Source of the DNA: an uncultured Sterolibacterium sp.
GTDB taxonomy: Bacteria; Pseudomonadota; Gammaproteobacteria; Burkholderiales; Rhodocyclaceae
Reading direction: 5' to 3'
DNA: 61,645 nt
Assembly: GCA_903904605.1 (NCBI GenBank)
Contig: CAIVDC010000047.1
Span: 1 to 61,645 of the forward strand
The position numbers and the translations under genes are program-made. A model generated the notes under the pieces. It ran no database searches and was not told the origin of the DNA. It saw only the letters and a program-made list of their open reading frames with translations. This document shows, one piece after another, positions 29,218 to 40,206 of this stretch; the first letter of the stretch is position 1; every line of letters starts with the position of its first letter.

Positions 29218-30294
29218 ATGACCCCAGAACGCGCCGACCGCCTGCAAACACTGATCTGGATCGTGCTCGGACTGGCCGTCCTGTGGCTGCTGTTTCTGCT
29301 CAGCCCCATCCTGTCGCCCTTCCTGCTCGCAGGCATTCTTGCTTACATCTGCTCGCCGCTCGTCGAGCGACTCGAGAAATACGGTCTGCCGCGCCTTGTC
29401 GCCGTGCCGCTGGTGATGCTGCTGTTCGCCGCCATCCTGGTGCTCCTGGCGCTGATCCTGCTGCCGCTCCTGCACCAGGAGGCGCAGCAACTCGTCGCCC
29501 GCTTGCCCGCCGCTCTGGCCCTGGTGAACGAACAAGCGATGCCCTGGCTCAAGGAGCATCTCGACATCCAACTCAAGCTCGACACGGCGTCGCTGTCCAA
29601 ACTCCTTGCCGACAACCAGGACAGTACCCAACTGATCGCACAGAAGCTGCTCCAGTCACTCCGGATCGGCGGTATCGCGCTCTTTGGTATCGTCGCCAAC
29701 CTTTTCCTGGCGCCGGTGGTGATGTTCTACCTGCTGCGCGACTGGCCCCAGCTCCTGGCGCGCATCTCCGCCGCCATCCCGCGTCCGTGGCACATCAAGA
29801 CGCTCGCCATCGTTCATGAAATCAACGCCGTCCTGGCCGAGTTTTTGCGCGGCCAGGTCCTGGTGATGCTGCTCCTGGCAGGCTATTACTCCGCCGGACT
29901 GTTCCTCAGCGGCGTCAGCTTCGCGCTGCCGGTGGGCATGCTCACAGGTCTCCTGATCTTTGTTCCCTACCTGGGCTTCGCCACCGGCTTCACGCTGGCG
30001 CTGACGGTCGCGCTTCTGCAATTTTCCGGGATGTCGCCGATCATAAGCGTGCTGGCGGTATATGGCATCGGCCAGGTGCTGGAGGGCTTCGTGCTCACGC
30101 CGTGGCTGGTCGGCAAGCGCATCGGCCTGCACCCTCTGGCGGTGATCTTCGCCCTGCTCGCCTTCGGCCAACTGTTCGGCTTTTTCGGCGTTCTTCTGGC
30201 CTTGCCAGTTTCGGCAGCCTTGCTGGTGGGGCTGCGCGAAGTAAGAGGGCTCTACCTGGCCAGCCGCTTCTACCGCGGCGAGGGCGACCAGTGA
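29218..30294 (+). CDS. AI-2E/PerM family membrane transporter
   Basis: This 358-residue protein has seven to eight membrane segments and the family pattern: [16 protein letters not shown] near residue 35 and the C-terminal [21 protein letters not shown]. The family includes the AI-2 exporter TqsA and E. coli PerM, and substrates are mostly unknown. The ATG at 29218 places a membrane segment soon after the start. Its stop overlaps the hda GTG as GTGA. The purM / perM / hda layout is widely conserved without an obvious reason. Confidence 0.88.
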   Translation: MTPERADRLQTLIWIVLGLAVLWLLFLLSPILSPFLLAGILAYICSPLVERLEKYGLPRLVAVPLVMLLFAAILVLLALILLPLLHQEAQQLVARLPAALALVNEQAMPWLKEHLDIQLKLDTASLSKLLADNQDSTQLIAQKLLQSLRIGGIALFGIVANLFLAPVVMFYLLRDWPQLLARISAAIPRPWHIKTLAIVHEINAVLAEFLRGQVLVMLLLAGYYSAGLFLSGVSFALPVGMLTGLLIFVPYLGFATGFTLALTVALLQFSGMSPIISVLAVYGIGQVLEGFVLTPWLVGKRIGLHPLAVIFALLAFGQLFGFFGVLLALPVSAALLVGLREVRGLYLASRFYRGEGDQ

Positions 30295-30995
30295 CGCGTC
30301 AACAGCTGCTGCTCGATATCAGGCCCGAAGATGCGCCCAGCCTCGACAATTTCGTGGTCGGCGACAACGCCGAACTGATGGCGCGCTTGACGGGACTGGC
30401 CGATCCCCGCGTGTTCGACCAGATTTTCCTCTGGGGCCCGCCGGGTAGCGGCCGAAGCCATCTGCTGCGAGGCGCGCAAGCCAAGGCGAAGGCGAGGGCT
30501 CGTCCGGTGATGCGGATCGACGGCGCCGCGCTGGGCGACGAACTGGCGCCGGCACCCGGCAGCCTCCTGATCGTCGATGACGTCGAGGCATTGAGCGAGA
30601 TTGCCCAAATCACCCTGTTCCGCACCTTCAACGCCGCCCGTCTGGTCGGCCTGGCGCTGCTGCTGGCCGGCGAGACGCCGCCCTTGCGCCTCGCCCTGCG
30701 CGAGGACTTGCGCACCCGCATCGGCGCGACCCTGGTCTATGAGGTCAAGCCCCTGTCAGAAGCGGACAAGGCCGATGCGCTCAGGCGTCACGCGCATGCC
30801 CGCGGCATGCGCGTCGACAAATCCCTGATCGCCTACCTGTTGCGTCACGGTCGCCGCGACCTGCCGTCGCTGCTCGGCGTCCTCGACGCGCTCGACCGCG
30901 CTTCTCTGGAGCAGCAGCGCGCGCTGACCTTGCCGCTGCTGCGCGACGTACTGCAGACGATAATGGAGTTCGACGATGGACCTCGTGCTTTTTGA
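30291..30995 (+). CDS. hda: Hda-type DnaA regulatory inactivator
   Basis: This 234-residue DnaA-like AAA+ protein promotes ATP hydrolysis by DnaA with the loaded sliding clamp, preventing re-initiation. It starts with a clamp-binding-like Q-L-L-L-D-I near the N-terminus and has the nucleotide motif G-P-P-G-S-G-R-S-H-L-L (Arg where Walker A has Lys, as also in E. coli Hda) and the L-L-I-V-D-D-V-E-A-L Walker B. It lacks the DNA-binding domain IV of DnaA. The GTG start at 30291 overlaps the permease stop. It overlaps the following HAD gene by 20 bases. Confidence 0.9.
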   Translation: MTRQQLLLDIRPEDAPSLDNFVVGDNAELMARLTGLADPRVFDQIFLWGPPGSGRSHLLRGAQAKAKARARPVMRIDGAALGDELAPAPGSLLIVDDVEALSEIAQITLFRTFNAARLVGLALLLAGETPPLRLALREDLRTRIGATLVYEVKPLSEADKADALRRHAHARGMRVDKSLIAYLLRHGRRDLPSLLGVLDALDRASLEQQRALTLPLLRDVLQTIMEFDDGPRAF

Positions 30996-31638
30996 CTTAG
31001 ACAACACCTTGCTTAGCGGCGACAGCGATTTCGAATGGGCACAGTTCCTGATCGACAAGGGTGTCCTCGACCGTGAGCTCCAGGAAGCGAAGAACCAGGA
31101 ATTCTACGAACACTACAAGGCCGGGACGCTGGACATTCACGCCTTTCTCGACTTTCAGCTAAAACCCCTGGCGCGCCATGGCCGAGCCGAGCTCGACGCC
31201 TGGCATGTGGAATTCATGGCCGCACGCATCCGCCCGATGATCACGCCGCTCGCAGTGGAACTGGTTGGACGTCATGTCAGCGAGGGCGCCCTGACGGCAA
31301 TGGTTACCGCCACCAACAGCTTCGTCACCGGCCCGATCGCGCGCGAGTTCGGCATTGCCCATCTGATCGCCACCGTCGCCGCGCAGGAAAATGGCCGGTT
31401 CACCGGCAAGCCGCGCGGTCAGCCCTCCTTCCGCGAGGGCAAGATCGATCGCGTCGAGACCTGGCTCGAATCCCTGGGGCTGTGGTGGGGAAGTTTCGGG
31501 CGCAGTTTTTTCTATAGCGATTCCCTGAACGACCTGCCCCTGCTGGCAAAGGTAAGCGACCCGGTCGCAGTCGATCCCGACGAGACCCTGCGCCGCCATG
31601 CCGCAACACTCGACTGGCCGATCATCAGCTTGCGTTGA
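30976..31638 (+). CDS. HAD superfamily (subfamily IB) phosphatase
   Basis: This 220-residue protein opens with the HAD nucleophile motif F-D-L-D-N-T-L-L. Motif II Thr lies in M-V-T-A-T-N-S-F and motif III/IV in Y-S-D-S-L-N-D-L-P-L-L, which is typical of SerB-related IB hydrolases. Candidates include phosphoserine or histidinol-phosphate phosphatase activity, but the substrate cannot be settled. It overlaps hda by 20 bases, so translation is coupled. pcnB follows after 114 bases. Confidence 0.88.
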   Translation: MDLVLFDLDNTLLSGDSDFEWAQFLIDKGVLDRELQEAKNQEFYEHYKAGTLDIHAFLDFQLKPLARHGRAELDAWHVEFMAARIRPMITPLAVELVGRHVSEGALTAMVTATNSFVTGPIAREFGIAHLIATVAAQENGRFTGKPRGQPSFREGKIDRVETWLESLGLWWGSFGRSFFYSDSLNDLPLLAKVSDPVAVDPDETLRRHAATLDWPIISLR

Positions 31639-31752
31639 ATTCTCGCCGGGATATCACGGCTTTCGTTGCATCCGCCATCTCAAGGCATTGAAGCCGTTGA
31701 TTTCCGGTATCATTGCCGCCTTCCGGAATTTTTCCCCTTCGGTTCTCCCTGA

Positions 31753-33087
31753 ATGATCCGCAAGTTCCTGCGCCGGGTATTCCGCGTCGCCTCCGCGCCC
31801 GCCAGTCAAGGGCCGGCGGTGATTCCGCCGGCACGTCACGGCATTCGCCGCGAAAGCATCTCCAGCGGCGCTCGGCGCACCTGCGAGACGCTGCAGCAGG
31901 CTGGCTATCGCGCCTACGTGGTCGGCGGCGCGGTCCGCGATCTCATCGCCGGAATCGCGCCGAAGGATTTCGATATCGCCACCGACGCCACGCCGGATCA
32001 GGTGCGCTCATTGTTCCGGCGCTCGCGCATTATCGGCCGCCGCTTTCAGATCGTGCATGTGATGCAGGGCGCCGAGACGCTCGAGGTATCCACCTTCCGC
32101 GCCGCCCACGATGCGGACACCCAAAAAGACGAGCACGGCCGCGTGCTGCGCGACAATGTCTGGGGCTCGCAGGCGGACGATGCGGCGCGGCGAGACTTCA
32201 CGATCAACGCGCTGTTTTTCGATCCGTCGACGGAGACGGTGCTCGATTATCATCACGGCGTCGCCGATCTGAAGCAGAAGACCCTGCGCATCATCGGCGA
32301 TCCGCGCAGTCGCTACCGCGAAGACCCGGTGCGGATGCTGCGCGCCATCCGGCTGTCGGCCAAGCTCGGACTGACCATCGATCCCGAGGCACGCACGCCG
32401 ATCCGCGACATGGCGTCGCTGATGGAGAACGTGCCGGTTGCGCGCGTCTTCGACGAGATGTTGAAGCTGCTATTCTCCGGTCATGCCGTCGAATGCGTGA
32501 AGCGCTTGCGCGACGAGGGTCTGCATCACGGCCTGCTGCCGCTGCTCGACGTCATCCTTGAACAGCCGATGGGCGAAAAGTTCGTCTTGCTGGCCTTATC
32601 CAGTACCGATCTGCGAGTGCGCCAGGGCAAACCCACCTCGCCCGGCTTCCTGTTCGCCACCCTGCTTTGGAACGAGGTTCTGGCCAACTGGGAGGCGCGG
32701 AAGAAGCGCGGCGAGACTCACATCCCGGCGCTGTTCGAGGCCATGGACGAAGTCCTCGATCAACAGGCGGAGAAGCTTGCCATCACCCGCCGCATCAGCG
32801 GCGACATCAAGGACATCTGGGCGCTGCAGCCTCGCTTCGAGAAGCGTTCCGGCAAGGTCGCATTGCGTCTCCTGGAGCAGCCGCGCTTTCGCGCCGGCTA
32901 CGACTTCCTGCTGCTACGCGCACAGAGCGGCGAGGTGGCGCAGGAACTGGCTGACTGGTGGACCGCATTTCAGAGTGCCGATGTCGAGGCCAGATTGGCC
33001 ATGCTGGTTCCGGAAAAGGCCAAGAAGCGCCGCCGCCCGGGCCGCGCCAAGACCAAGGAAGGAAACGCGGCGGAGCCGGCAGGATGA
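31753..33087 (+). CDS. pcnB: Poly(A) polymerase I
   Basis: This 444-residue enzyme adds poly(A) tails to RNA 3' ends, marking them for decay. The class II nucleotidyltransferase core is clear: Y-V-V-G-G-A-V-R-D-L-I-A-G, then P-K-D-F-D-I-A-T-D-A with the catalytic acidic pair, and R-R-D-F-T-I-N-A-L-F. A basic C-terminal tail (K-K-R-R-R-P-G-R-A-K) is usual for bacterial PAP and separates it from CCA-adding enzymes. The stop overlaps folK as ATGA. Confidence 0.93.
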   Translation: MIRKFLRRVFRVASAPASQGPAVIPPARHGIRRESISSGARRTCETLQQAGYRAYVVGGAVRDLIAGIAPKDFDIATDATPDQVRSLFRRSRIIGRRFQIVHVMQGAETLEVSTFRAAHDADTQKDEHGRVLRDNVWGSQADDAARRDFTINALFFDPSTETVLDYHHGVADLKQKTLRIIGDPRSRYREDPVRMLRAIRLSAKLGLTIDPEARTPIRDMASLMENVPVARVFDEMLKLLFSGHAVECVKRLRDEGLHHGLLPLLDVILEQPMGEKFVLLALSSTDLRVRQGKPTSPGFLFATLLWNEVLANWEARKKRGETHIPALFEAMDEVLDQQAEKLAITRRISGDIKDIWALQPRFEKRSGKVALRLLEQPRFRAGYDFLLLRAQSGEVAQELADWWTAFQSADVEARLAMLVPEKAKKRRRPGRAKTKEGNAAEPAG

Positions 33088-33569
33088 TCATCGCCTATGT
33101 CGCCCTCGGCGCCAATCTCGGCGCTGCGGCCGCGACCGTTTCAGCAGCCGCAGCAGCACTCGGCGAAATTCCTGAGACCCGCCTCCAGGCCGTCTCATCG
33201 CTGTATCAGACCGCACCGGTGGGCTTGAAGCATCAGCCCGACTTCATCAACGCCGTGGCCGAAATCAGCACCCGGCTGCCGCCGGCGCAATTGCTCGAAG
33301 CGCTGTTCGCAATCGAGGCGCGCTTCGGCCGCAGCCGCAGCGTCCCCAACGCGCCGCGCACGCTCGATCTGGACCTTCTGCTCTATGGCGAAATCCGGCT
33401 CGATCAGCCGCAACTGACCCTGCCCCACCCGCGCATGCACCAACGCGCCTTCGTCCTGGCGCCTCTTGCCGAGATCGCCCCCGAATGCCGGATCCCCGGG
33501 CTGGGCCGAGTACGGGACCTACTCGACAGCTCTCGCGATCAACGCATCGTTCGCTTGGAATCAACTTGA
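33084..33569 (+). CDS. folK: 6-hydroxymethyl-7,8-dihydropterin pyrophosphokinase
   Basis: This 161-residue enzyme pyrophosphorylates hydroxymethyldihydropterin in folate synthesis. The signature R-T-L-D-L-D-L-L-L-Y-G with the metal-binding Asp pair is present, as is Y-V-A-L-G-A-N-L-G at the N-terminus and P-H-P-R-M-H-Q-R-A-F-V-L at the end. The ATG at 33084 overlaps the pcnB stop by four bases. The pcnB-folK-panB order is classic. Confidence 0.95.
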   Translation: MIIAYVALGANLGAAAATVSAAAAALGEIPETRLQAVSSLYQTAPVGLKHQPDFINAVAEISTRLPPAQLLEALFAIEARFGRSRSVPNAPRTLDLDLLLYGEIRLDQPQLTLPHPRMHQRAFVLAPLAEIAPECRIPGLGRVRDLLDSSRDQRIVRLEST

Positions 33570-33661
33570 GCTTCGCACTGCCCTGGCTGCGCTCCGGTCC
33601 GCCTTCCATCGGGCCGTGTTCCCTGGGTGCGGTCTTTTTCACTTTCCGTTAGAGGTGTTCG

Positions 33662-35304
<1,643 letters not shown>

Positions 35305-35410
35305 GCCACCGCGATGCGCTCATGCCGGTGGTGGCCAGCAGCGCAAGAGTGGGGCCGGTTGTTGTCTGGCCCCGAGGGATTGCCAGCCTTTGCATGAGAA
35401 AGGAATCGCA

Positions 35411-35791
35411 ATGCAACGCACCATGCTGAAATCAAAACTTCACCGAGTCACGGTAACTCAATCCGAACTGCACTACGAGGGTTCCTGCGCGATAGACCAA
35501 TCCCTCCTCGAGGCCGCTGACATCAAGGAATACCAGCAGATCGAAATCTGGAACATCGATAACGGCGAGCGCTTCAGCACCTACGCCATTACCGCCGAGC
35601 GCGGCAGCGGTACGATCTCGGTGAACGGCGCGGCGGCAAGGAAGGCATCGCCGGGCGACCTGTTGATCATCGCCACCTTTGCCAGTTACAACGAGATCGA
35701 ACTCGCCAGGTTCGAACCGGATCTGGTTTATGTCGACGCCAAGAACCGCATCATCAACCAGCGCAGCAAGATTCCGGTACAGGCGGCCTGA
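35411..35791 (+). CDS. panD: Aspartate 1-decarboxylase proenzyme
   Basis: This 126-residue proenzyme cleaves itself at G-S (in Y-E-G-S-C-A-I-D) to form a pyruvoyl group, then makes beta-alanine from aspartate. Key stretches are [12 protein letters not shown], the [14 protein letters not shown] segment, and N-G-A-A-A-R. It completes the pantothenate pathway next to panB and panC, which feeds coaBC elsewhere in the window. An intrinsic terminator follows. Confidence 0.96.
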   Translation: MQRTMLKSKLHRVTVTQSELHYEGSCAIDQSLLEAADIKEYQQIEIWNIDNGERFSTYAITAERGSGTISVNGAAARKASPGDLLIIATFASYNEIELARFEPDLVYVDAKNRIINQRSKIPVQAA

Positions 35792-35824
35792 TTAGGCCTG
35801 AGAGCCGCCCAACCGCTCCAGCAG

Positions 35825-35848
35825 AACCCGCCGCACGGCGGGTTTTTT
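35825..35848 (+). terminator. Intrinsic terminator of panBCD
   Basis: AACCCGCCG (35825-35833) pairs with CGGCGGGTT (35836-35844) and is followed by T residues to 35848. Confidence 0.85.
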
Positions 35849-36890
35849 ACGCGTCCTTTAGCCGCAATTGGTGATTAAGCCAGAGCAGGTCTGCGAACAG
35901 CAACATCGCGCCCGTCTGATGTGCGGCGGCAAGCGGCACCGGAACCGCCAGCAGCAGGGTCATGATGCCCAGACAAAGCTGAAGCGAGAACAGCAACAGC
36001 AGCAGGTGGCTCGCCAACCGCGCCCCTCGGTTCAAGGCCGTGCGGCGCGACTTGAGCCAGAAATACGGCACAAGGAAGAAGAGCAACCATGCGATCATGC
36101 GGTGGTCAAACTGCGCGGTCGTCGGATTGTCGAAGAAGTTCACAAGCCAGGGCGTCAGCGCGAACAGGTCCGGCGGCACGAAATGGCCGTACATCAAGGG
36201 AAACGAATTGTAGGCGAGGCCCGCATGCAGGCCGGCGACGAAGCCGCCGGAAAGGACCATGACGAAGACGATCAGGGCCAGCCATGCCGCGAGGCGCCGC
36301 AGCGACCGCAGCCGCTGACTCCCCCGTTGCGATTGCGCACTCTCGCGCTCTGCCAGTACCCCGAGCGCCACCCAGAACATCGCGGCGAAGATGATGAAAG
36401 CCAGGCCCAGATGTGCGCTCAACCGATACTGGCTGACGCGCGGATCGTCCACCAAGCCGCTTTTCACCATGTACCAGCCCATCGCGCCCTGAAGCGCGCC
36501 GAGTACGAAAATTCCCGCCAGCCTTGGCGCAATCTTGACATCGATACGCCGTCGTCCCAGGAAATAAAGGAAGGGCAGCAGAAACACCATGCCGATGGTC
36601 CTGCCGAGTAAGCGGTGCGTATACTCCCACCAGAAGATGGGCTTGAATTCCTCCAGATCCATCTTGTGGTTGACCTTCTGATATTCAGGCGTCTGCTGGT
36701 ACTTCAGGAACACCGCCTGCCAGTCCGATTGCGAAAGCGGCGGGATCGTGCCGACCATCGGCTGCCACTCGACAATGGACAGCCCAGAATGGGTCAGTCG
36801 GGTCACGCCACCGACGACCAGCGTCGACAAAACCATGAAGCAGCATGCGAAGAGCCAGAGGGCGATTGCCCGGCGGCCGGAAATGTTCAT
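35847..36890 (-). CDS. ctaA: Haem A synthase (COX15/CtaA family)
   Basis: This 347-residue protein with about eight membrane segments converts haem O to haem A for aa3-type cytochrome oxidases. It has the family pattern G-G-V-T-R-L-T-x-S-G-L-S-I-V-E-W-x-P, E-E-F-K-x-I-F-W-W-E-Y-x-H-R, and H-L-G-L-A-F; the conserved His residues are the haem ligands. The ATG at 36890 (M-N-I-S-G-R-R) is the normal start; upstream codons look like a leader region. It is convergent with panD, sharing the terminator area. Cytochrome oxidase genes themselves are not in the window. Confidence 0.93.
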   Translation of the reverse strand: MNISGRRAIALWLFACCFMVLSTLVVGGVTRLTHSGLSIVEWQPMVGTIPPLSQSDWQAVFLKYQQTPEYQKVNHKMDLEEFKPIFWWEYTHRLLGRTIGMVFLLPFLYFLGRRRIDVKIAPRLAGIFVLGALQGAMGWYMVKSGLVDDPRVSQYRLSAHLGLAFIIFAAMFWVALGVLAERESAQSQRGSQRLRSLRRLAAWLALIVFVMVLSGGFVAGLHAGLAYNSFPLMYGHFVPPDLFALTPWLVNFFDNPTTAQFDHRMIAWLLFFLVPYFWLKSRRTALNRGARLASHLLLLLFSLQLCLGIMTLLLAVPVPLAAAHQTGAMLLFADLLWLNHQLRLKDA

Positions 36891-37095
36891 GAGGGTTGCT
36901 CGCTGAGTAAGGGCCGATATGAACTGATGACGATGCGGAGACCTTGACTGATAGCCCGACGATAAGGCCAACGGGAGCCTGGGGCTAAAGTTATCCGCTT
37001 GCGCCGGAATCGCTGAAGCAAGCGCCGAAACCCGATGAGGCAATTTACTTTATGATACACCCTGTCGAGATCGCAGGAGAGCGGCAGCGCAAACC

Positions 37096-37464
37096 ATGAA
37101 CAAGACGCCGGAACGGCTGGATCAGGTCGTCGCCGCTGCTCGACGCAACGCCGAACTGCGCGACCAGGGATATAGGGAGCGGGCGCTCAAGATCTATCCC
37201 TGGATCTGCGGTCGATGCACTCGCGAATTTACCCGCGCGAACCTGCAGCAGCTCACCGTCCATCACCGGGATCACAATCACGACAACAACCCGCCCGACG
37301 GCAGTAACTGGGAGCTGCTCTGCCTCTATTGTCATGACAACGAGCACTCAAGACATCTCGAGGCAGGCGGACGCCAGGGCGAGCAAACAGAGAGCTCGTC
37401 CGGGACAAGGGCAAGCTACAATCCCTTTGCGGATCTCAAGTCCTTATTGAAGGGCAAATCGTAG
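37096..37464 (+). CDS. HNH nuclease family protein (YajD type)
   Basis: This 122-residue protein has an HNH domain: C-G-R-C near residue 38, the H-H-R-D-H-N-H core, then N-W-E-L-L-C-L-Y-C-H-D-N-E-H, with two CxxC zinc pairs. It matches the YajD family by architecture. Members are small predicted endonucleases of unknown role. It is divergent from ctaA and followed 41 bases later by an HDOD protein gene. Confidence 0.85.
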   Translation: MNKTPERLDQVVAAARRNAELRDQGYRERALKIYPWICGRCTREFTRANLQQLTVHHRDHNHDNNPPDGSNWELLCLYCHDNEHSRHLEAGGRQGEQTESSSGTRASYNPFADLKSLLKGKS

Positions 37465-37505
37465 CCAGGAATGGATGCGGCCCGACCAACCCGTCACCCG
37501 AGAAT

Positions 37506-38378
37506 ATGACCCAGACCGCAGCCGAGATCGACAAGGAACTGGCCATCGTCGTAGAACGAATGCCGGCTTTCCCGAAAAGCGTGCAAAGGATTCTCGAGTT
37601 GACGCGGAATGTCGACTGCAGCTCGAAGGAACTGGTCGGCATCATCGAGAAGGATCCGGTGATCACGCTGAAGGTTCTGCGGGTAATCAACTCGGCGCAA
37701 TTGAGCCTGCCGACCAAGATCACTTCGATCAACCAATCGGTGGTCTATCTTGGCGTGAACACCATCAAGAACCTCGCGCTGTCGATTGCCGCAATCGGCA
37801 TTCTGCCGTCAGGAAATGCCGCCGGTTTCGATATAGAACGCTACCTGCTGCATTCGCTCACCACGGCAATTTTTGCCCGCCAGTTGTGCACGCTGTACGC
37901 GAGCGGCGAGGCCGATCCGGGCGACTGTTACATCGCCGGCTTGCTCCACGATTTCGGCAAGATCGTGTTCGCCCGGTTCATGCCCGAACAGTTCGGACAA
38001 GTGCTCGCCCGGTGTGCTGCCGAAACCGGCATGCCCTCGCACCATGCAGAGAGGGAGTTGATCGGCGCCGACCATACCGTGGTCGGGGCGATGCTCGCCG
38101 CCAAATGGCAATTTCCGGCCCCCCTGGTCGAGTGCATCCGCAACCATCATTCGCCCGAAGCGCGGGACTCGGCAATGAGCGACTGCCTGCGCATGGCCGA
38201 CCTGATCAGCAGATTGCACGAGCGCGGCGACAGCGAGAATCCCTACCGGGAGGGCGAGGCGCCGATCAACCCGCTGCGCTTCGGTGTGGGTCTCGGCCGG
38301 GTGATCGAATCCCTTGGCGACCTCGGCACGCTGCATGCAGAGGCCAGGGGTTTCGCGCAGGCGGGCCGGGCCTCGTGA
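37506..38378 (+). CDS. HDOD domain signalling protein
   Basis: This 290-residue protein has an HDOD domain (P-A-F-P-K-S-V-Q-R-I-L, then I-E-K-D-P-V-I-T-L-K-V-L-R-V-I-N-S, then L-H-D-F-G-K). HDOD proteins resemble HD-GYP phosphodiesterases but usually lack catalytic ability and act as regulators of cell signalling or motility. There is no receiver domain. The stop overlaps the next gene's GTG start as GTGA, so the two are coupled. A much longer open frame (37475-39262) crosses both genes but reads the first out of frame. Confidence 0.88.
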   Translation: MTQTAAEIDKELAIVVERMPAFPKSVQRILELTRNVDCSSKELVGIIEKDPVITLKVLRVINSAQLSLPTKITSINQSVVYLGVNTIKNLALSIAAIGILPSGNAAGFDIERYLLHSLTTAIFARQLCTLYASGEADPGDCYIAGLLHDFGKIVFARFMPEQFGQVLARCAAETGMPSHHAERELIGADHTVVGAMLAAKWQFPAPLVECIRNHHSPEARDSAMSDCLRMADLISRLHERGDSENPYREGEAPINPLRFGVGLGRVIESLGDLGTLHAEARGFAQAGRAS

Positions 38379-39262
38379 AGATACGCTTCTGGGGCGTACG
38401 CGGTTCGATTCCATCGCCGGGACCGCACACCGTTCGCTACGGTGGCAATACCACATGCATCGAGGTGAGAACGGATGCGGGCTGTCTGATCGTGCTCGAT
38501 GCCGGTACCGGGATCTTCGCCCTAGCGCAGTCCCTGCTGAAAGAACTGCCGATCGAGGCCAATGTCTTCATCACCCACACCCATTGGGACCACATTCAGG
38601 GTCTGCCATTCTTTTCCCCGCTGTATATTCCCGGCAATGCCGTACGCATTTGCGGTGCCCAGGATGTCGTCACCGGCGCCGGAATCGATCGGGCGATGGC
38701 GGTGCAACTGCAATATAGCTATTTCCCGGTGCGGGAAGCGGAGATGCACGCGAAGATCGAATATGAAAATCTCTCGGTCGGCGCATCGATCCAGGTTGGC
38801 GACGCGACGGTGACGAATTCGATACTCAGTCATCCGGTCGTCAATCTCGGCTATCGCGTCGACTGCAACGGCAAGTCGGTATTCTTCACCGGCGACCACG
38901 AGGCCTATTTCAACATCTACGATCTGGGCGACGAGGATTACGACGAGTATCAGATGCTGATCGACGAGAAACAGCGCCTGGTCGATAATGCCGTGCGCGG
39001 CGTCGACGTGCTGATCGCCGACTGCTCCTACACCGCCGCCGAGTATCCGGACAAGCGCGGCTGGGGTCACAGCACTTTCGACGCGTCGATCGAGCTTGCC
39101 TGTCGCTGCGGCGCCAGGCAATTGATCTGCACCCACCACGAACCGACGCGCAGCGACGACGAACTGGAACGCGTTTTCGCAGAAGCGCTGTCGCACTTCG
39201 ACCTCGGACTTGATGGGCCCTCGGTGGTCCTCGCCCGCGAGGGCATGGCAATCGAAATCTGA
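38375..39262 (+). CDS. Metallo-beta-lactamase-fold phosphodiesterase-like protein
   Basis: This 295-residue protein carries the motif T-H-T-H-W-D-H-I-Q-G, then F-T-G-D-H-E and C-T-H-H-E-P, with metal ligands in the order of phosphodiesterase-like MBL enzymes. It begins I-R-F-W-G-V-R-G-S-I-P-S-P, typical of proteins that cleave cyclic nucleotides or similar phosphodiesters. Start is GTG at 38375, overlapping the HDOD gene stop. A regulatory HDOD protein coupled to a phosphodiesterase-like enzyme suggests a nucleotide-signalling pair; this is inference. Confidence 0.85.
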   Translation: MKIRFWGVRGSIPSPGPHTVRYGGNTTCIEVRTDAGCLIVLDAGTGIFALAQSLLKELPIEANVFITHTHWDHIQGLPFFSPLYIPGNAVRICGAQDVVTGAGIDRAMAVQLQYSYFPVREAEMHAKIEYENLSVGASIQVGDATVTNSILSHPVVNLGYRVDCNGKSVFFTGDHEAYFNIYDLGDEDYDEYQMLIDEKQRLVDNAVRGVDVLIADCSYTAAEYPDKRGWGHSTFDASIELACRCGARQLICTHHEPTRSDDELERVFAEALSHFDLGLDGPSVVLAREGMAIEI

Positions 39263-39332
39263 CGCCGGGCGCTTTGCAGCCGGATGGCTGTCAAGTACAT
39301 TCCATTCCGACATTAAATGGGTTCTGACCAAC

Positions 39333-40109
39333 ATGAAGATCGCCACCTGGAATGTCAACTCGCTCAAAGTCAGGCTGCCGCAAGTGCAGGACTGGCTGGC
39401 GGCGCATCGCCCGGACGTGCTTTGCCTGCAGGAGACCAAGCAGGAAGACCTGGACTTTCCGCTGGCCGAGATCGAGGCTGCCGGCTACCACGCCGTCTTC
39501 AGCGGACAAAAGACTTACAACGGCGTCGCCATCATCACCGCCGACGAACCCCGGGACATCAGCCGCGGCATAGCAGGATTCGAAGACGTGCAGAGCCGCG
39601 TCATCAGCAGCAGCCTTGAAACGTCCTCCGGACCGCTGCGCATCGTCTGCGCCTATGTTCCCAACGGCCAGAGCGTCGGTTCCGACAAGTACGAGTACAA
39701 GCTGCGCTGGCTAGCGGCGCTGACGACATGGCTGCGCGCCGAGTTGGCAAGGTATCCGCGGCTGGCCGTACTCGGCGATTTCAATATCGCCCCGGAAGAT
39801 CGCGATGTGCACGACCCGGTCGCCTGGAAGGATCAGGTGCTCTGCAGCGCACCTGAGCGCGCCGCCTTGCGCGAGATTCTGGCGCTGGGATTTGTCGATG
39901 CCTTCCGCCGCTTCGATCAACCCGACAAGAGCTTCAGCTGGTGGGATTACCGGATGATGGCCTTCCGGCGCAACCGTGGCCTGCGCATCGATCTGATCCT
40001 GCTCTCCGGCCTGCTGGCGGATTCCTGCCAGTCCTGCGCCATCGACAAGGAACCGCGCCGGGCCGAGCGGCCGTCGGATCACGCGCCGGTAACCGCAGAA
40101 CTGGCTTAG
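39333..40109 (+). CDS. xth: Exodeoxyribonuclease III / AP endonuclease
   Basis: This 258-residue enzyme cleaves DNA at abasic sites and trims 3' ends in base-excision repair. The endonuclease/exonuclease/phosphatase motifs are present: W-N-V-N-S-L-K-V-R, L-C-L-Q-E-T-K, G-D-F-N-I-A-P and R-P-S-D-H-A-P-V. The ATG at 39333 (M-K-I-A-T-W-N-V-N-S) is standard. It follows the HDOD/MBL pair in the same direction and is convergent with rsmA across 97 bases. Confidence 0.95.
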   Translation: MKIATWNVNSLKVRLPQVQDWLAAHRPDVLCLQETKQEDLDFPLAEIEAAGYHAVFSGQKTYNGVAIITADEPRDISRGIAGFEDVQSRVISSSLETSSGPLRIVCAYVPNGQSVGSDKYEYKLRWLAALTTWLRAELARYPRLAVLGDFNIAPEDRDVHDPVAWKDQVLCSAPERAALREILALGFVDAFRRFDQPDKSFSWWDYRMMAFRRNRGLRIDLILLSGLLADSCQSCAIDKEPRRAERPSDHAPVTAELA

Positions 40110-40206
40110 CACCGCCCGCCGGGGATCCGCAAGCGCGGCGCAGCGTCAGACCCGGACGAGCGGCCGTCGCCTCCCGTCGTGGCCAGGGGCCGGGGAAATG
40201 GCGGCA

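Noticed and set aside
36891..37095. Leader region of ctaA considered as an extra N-terminal coding extension
   Set aside because: The extended frame adds about 50 Ser/Arg-rich residues before a normal ctaA start, without any signal peptide or homology.
37475..39262. 595-codon frame that looks like a fusion of the HDOD and metallo-hydrolase genes
   Set aside because: Its first 300 codons read the HDOD gene out of frame. The true genes overlap by four bases at 38375-38378.
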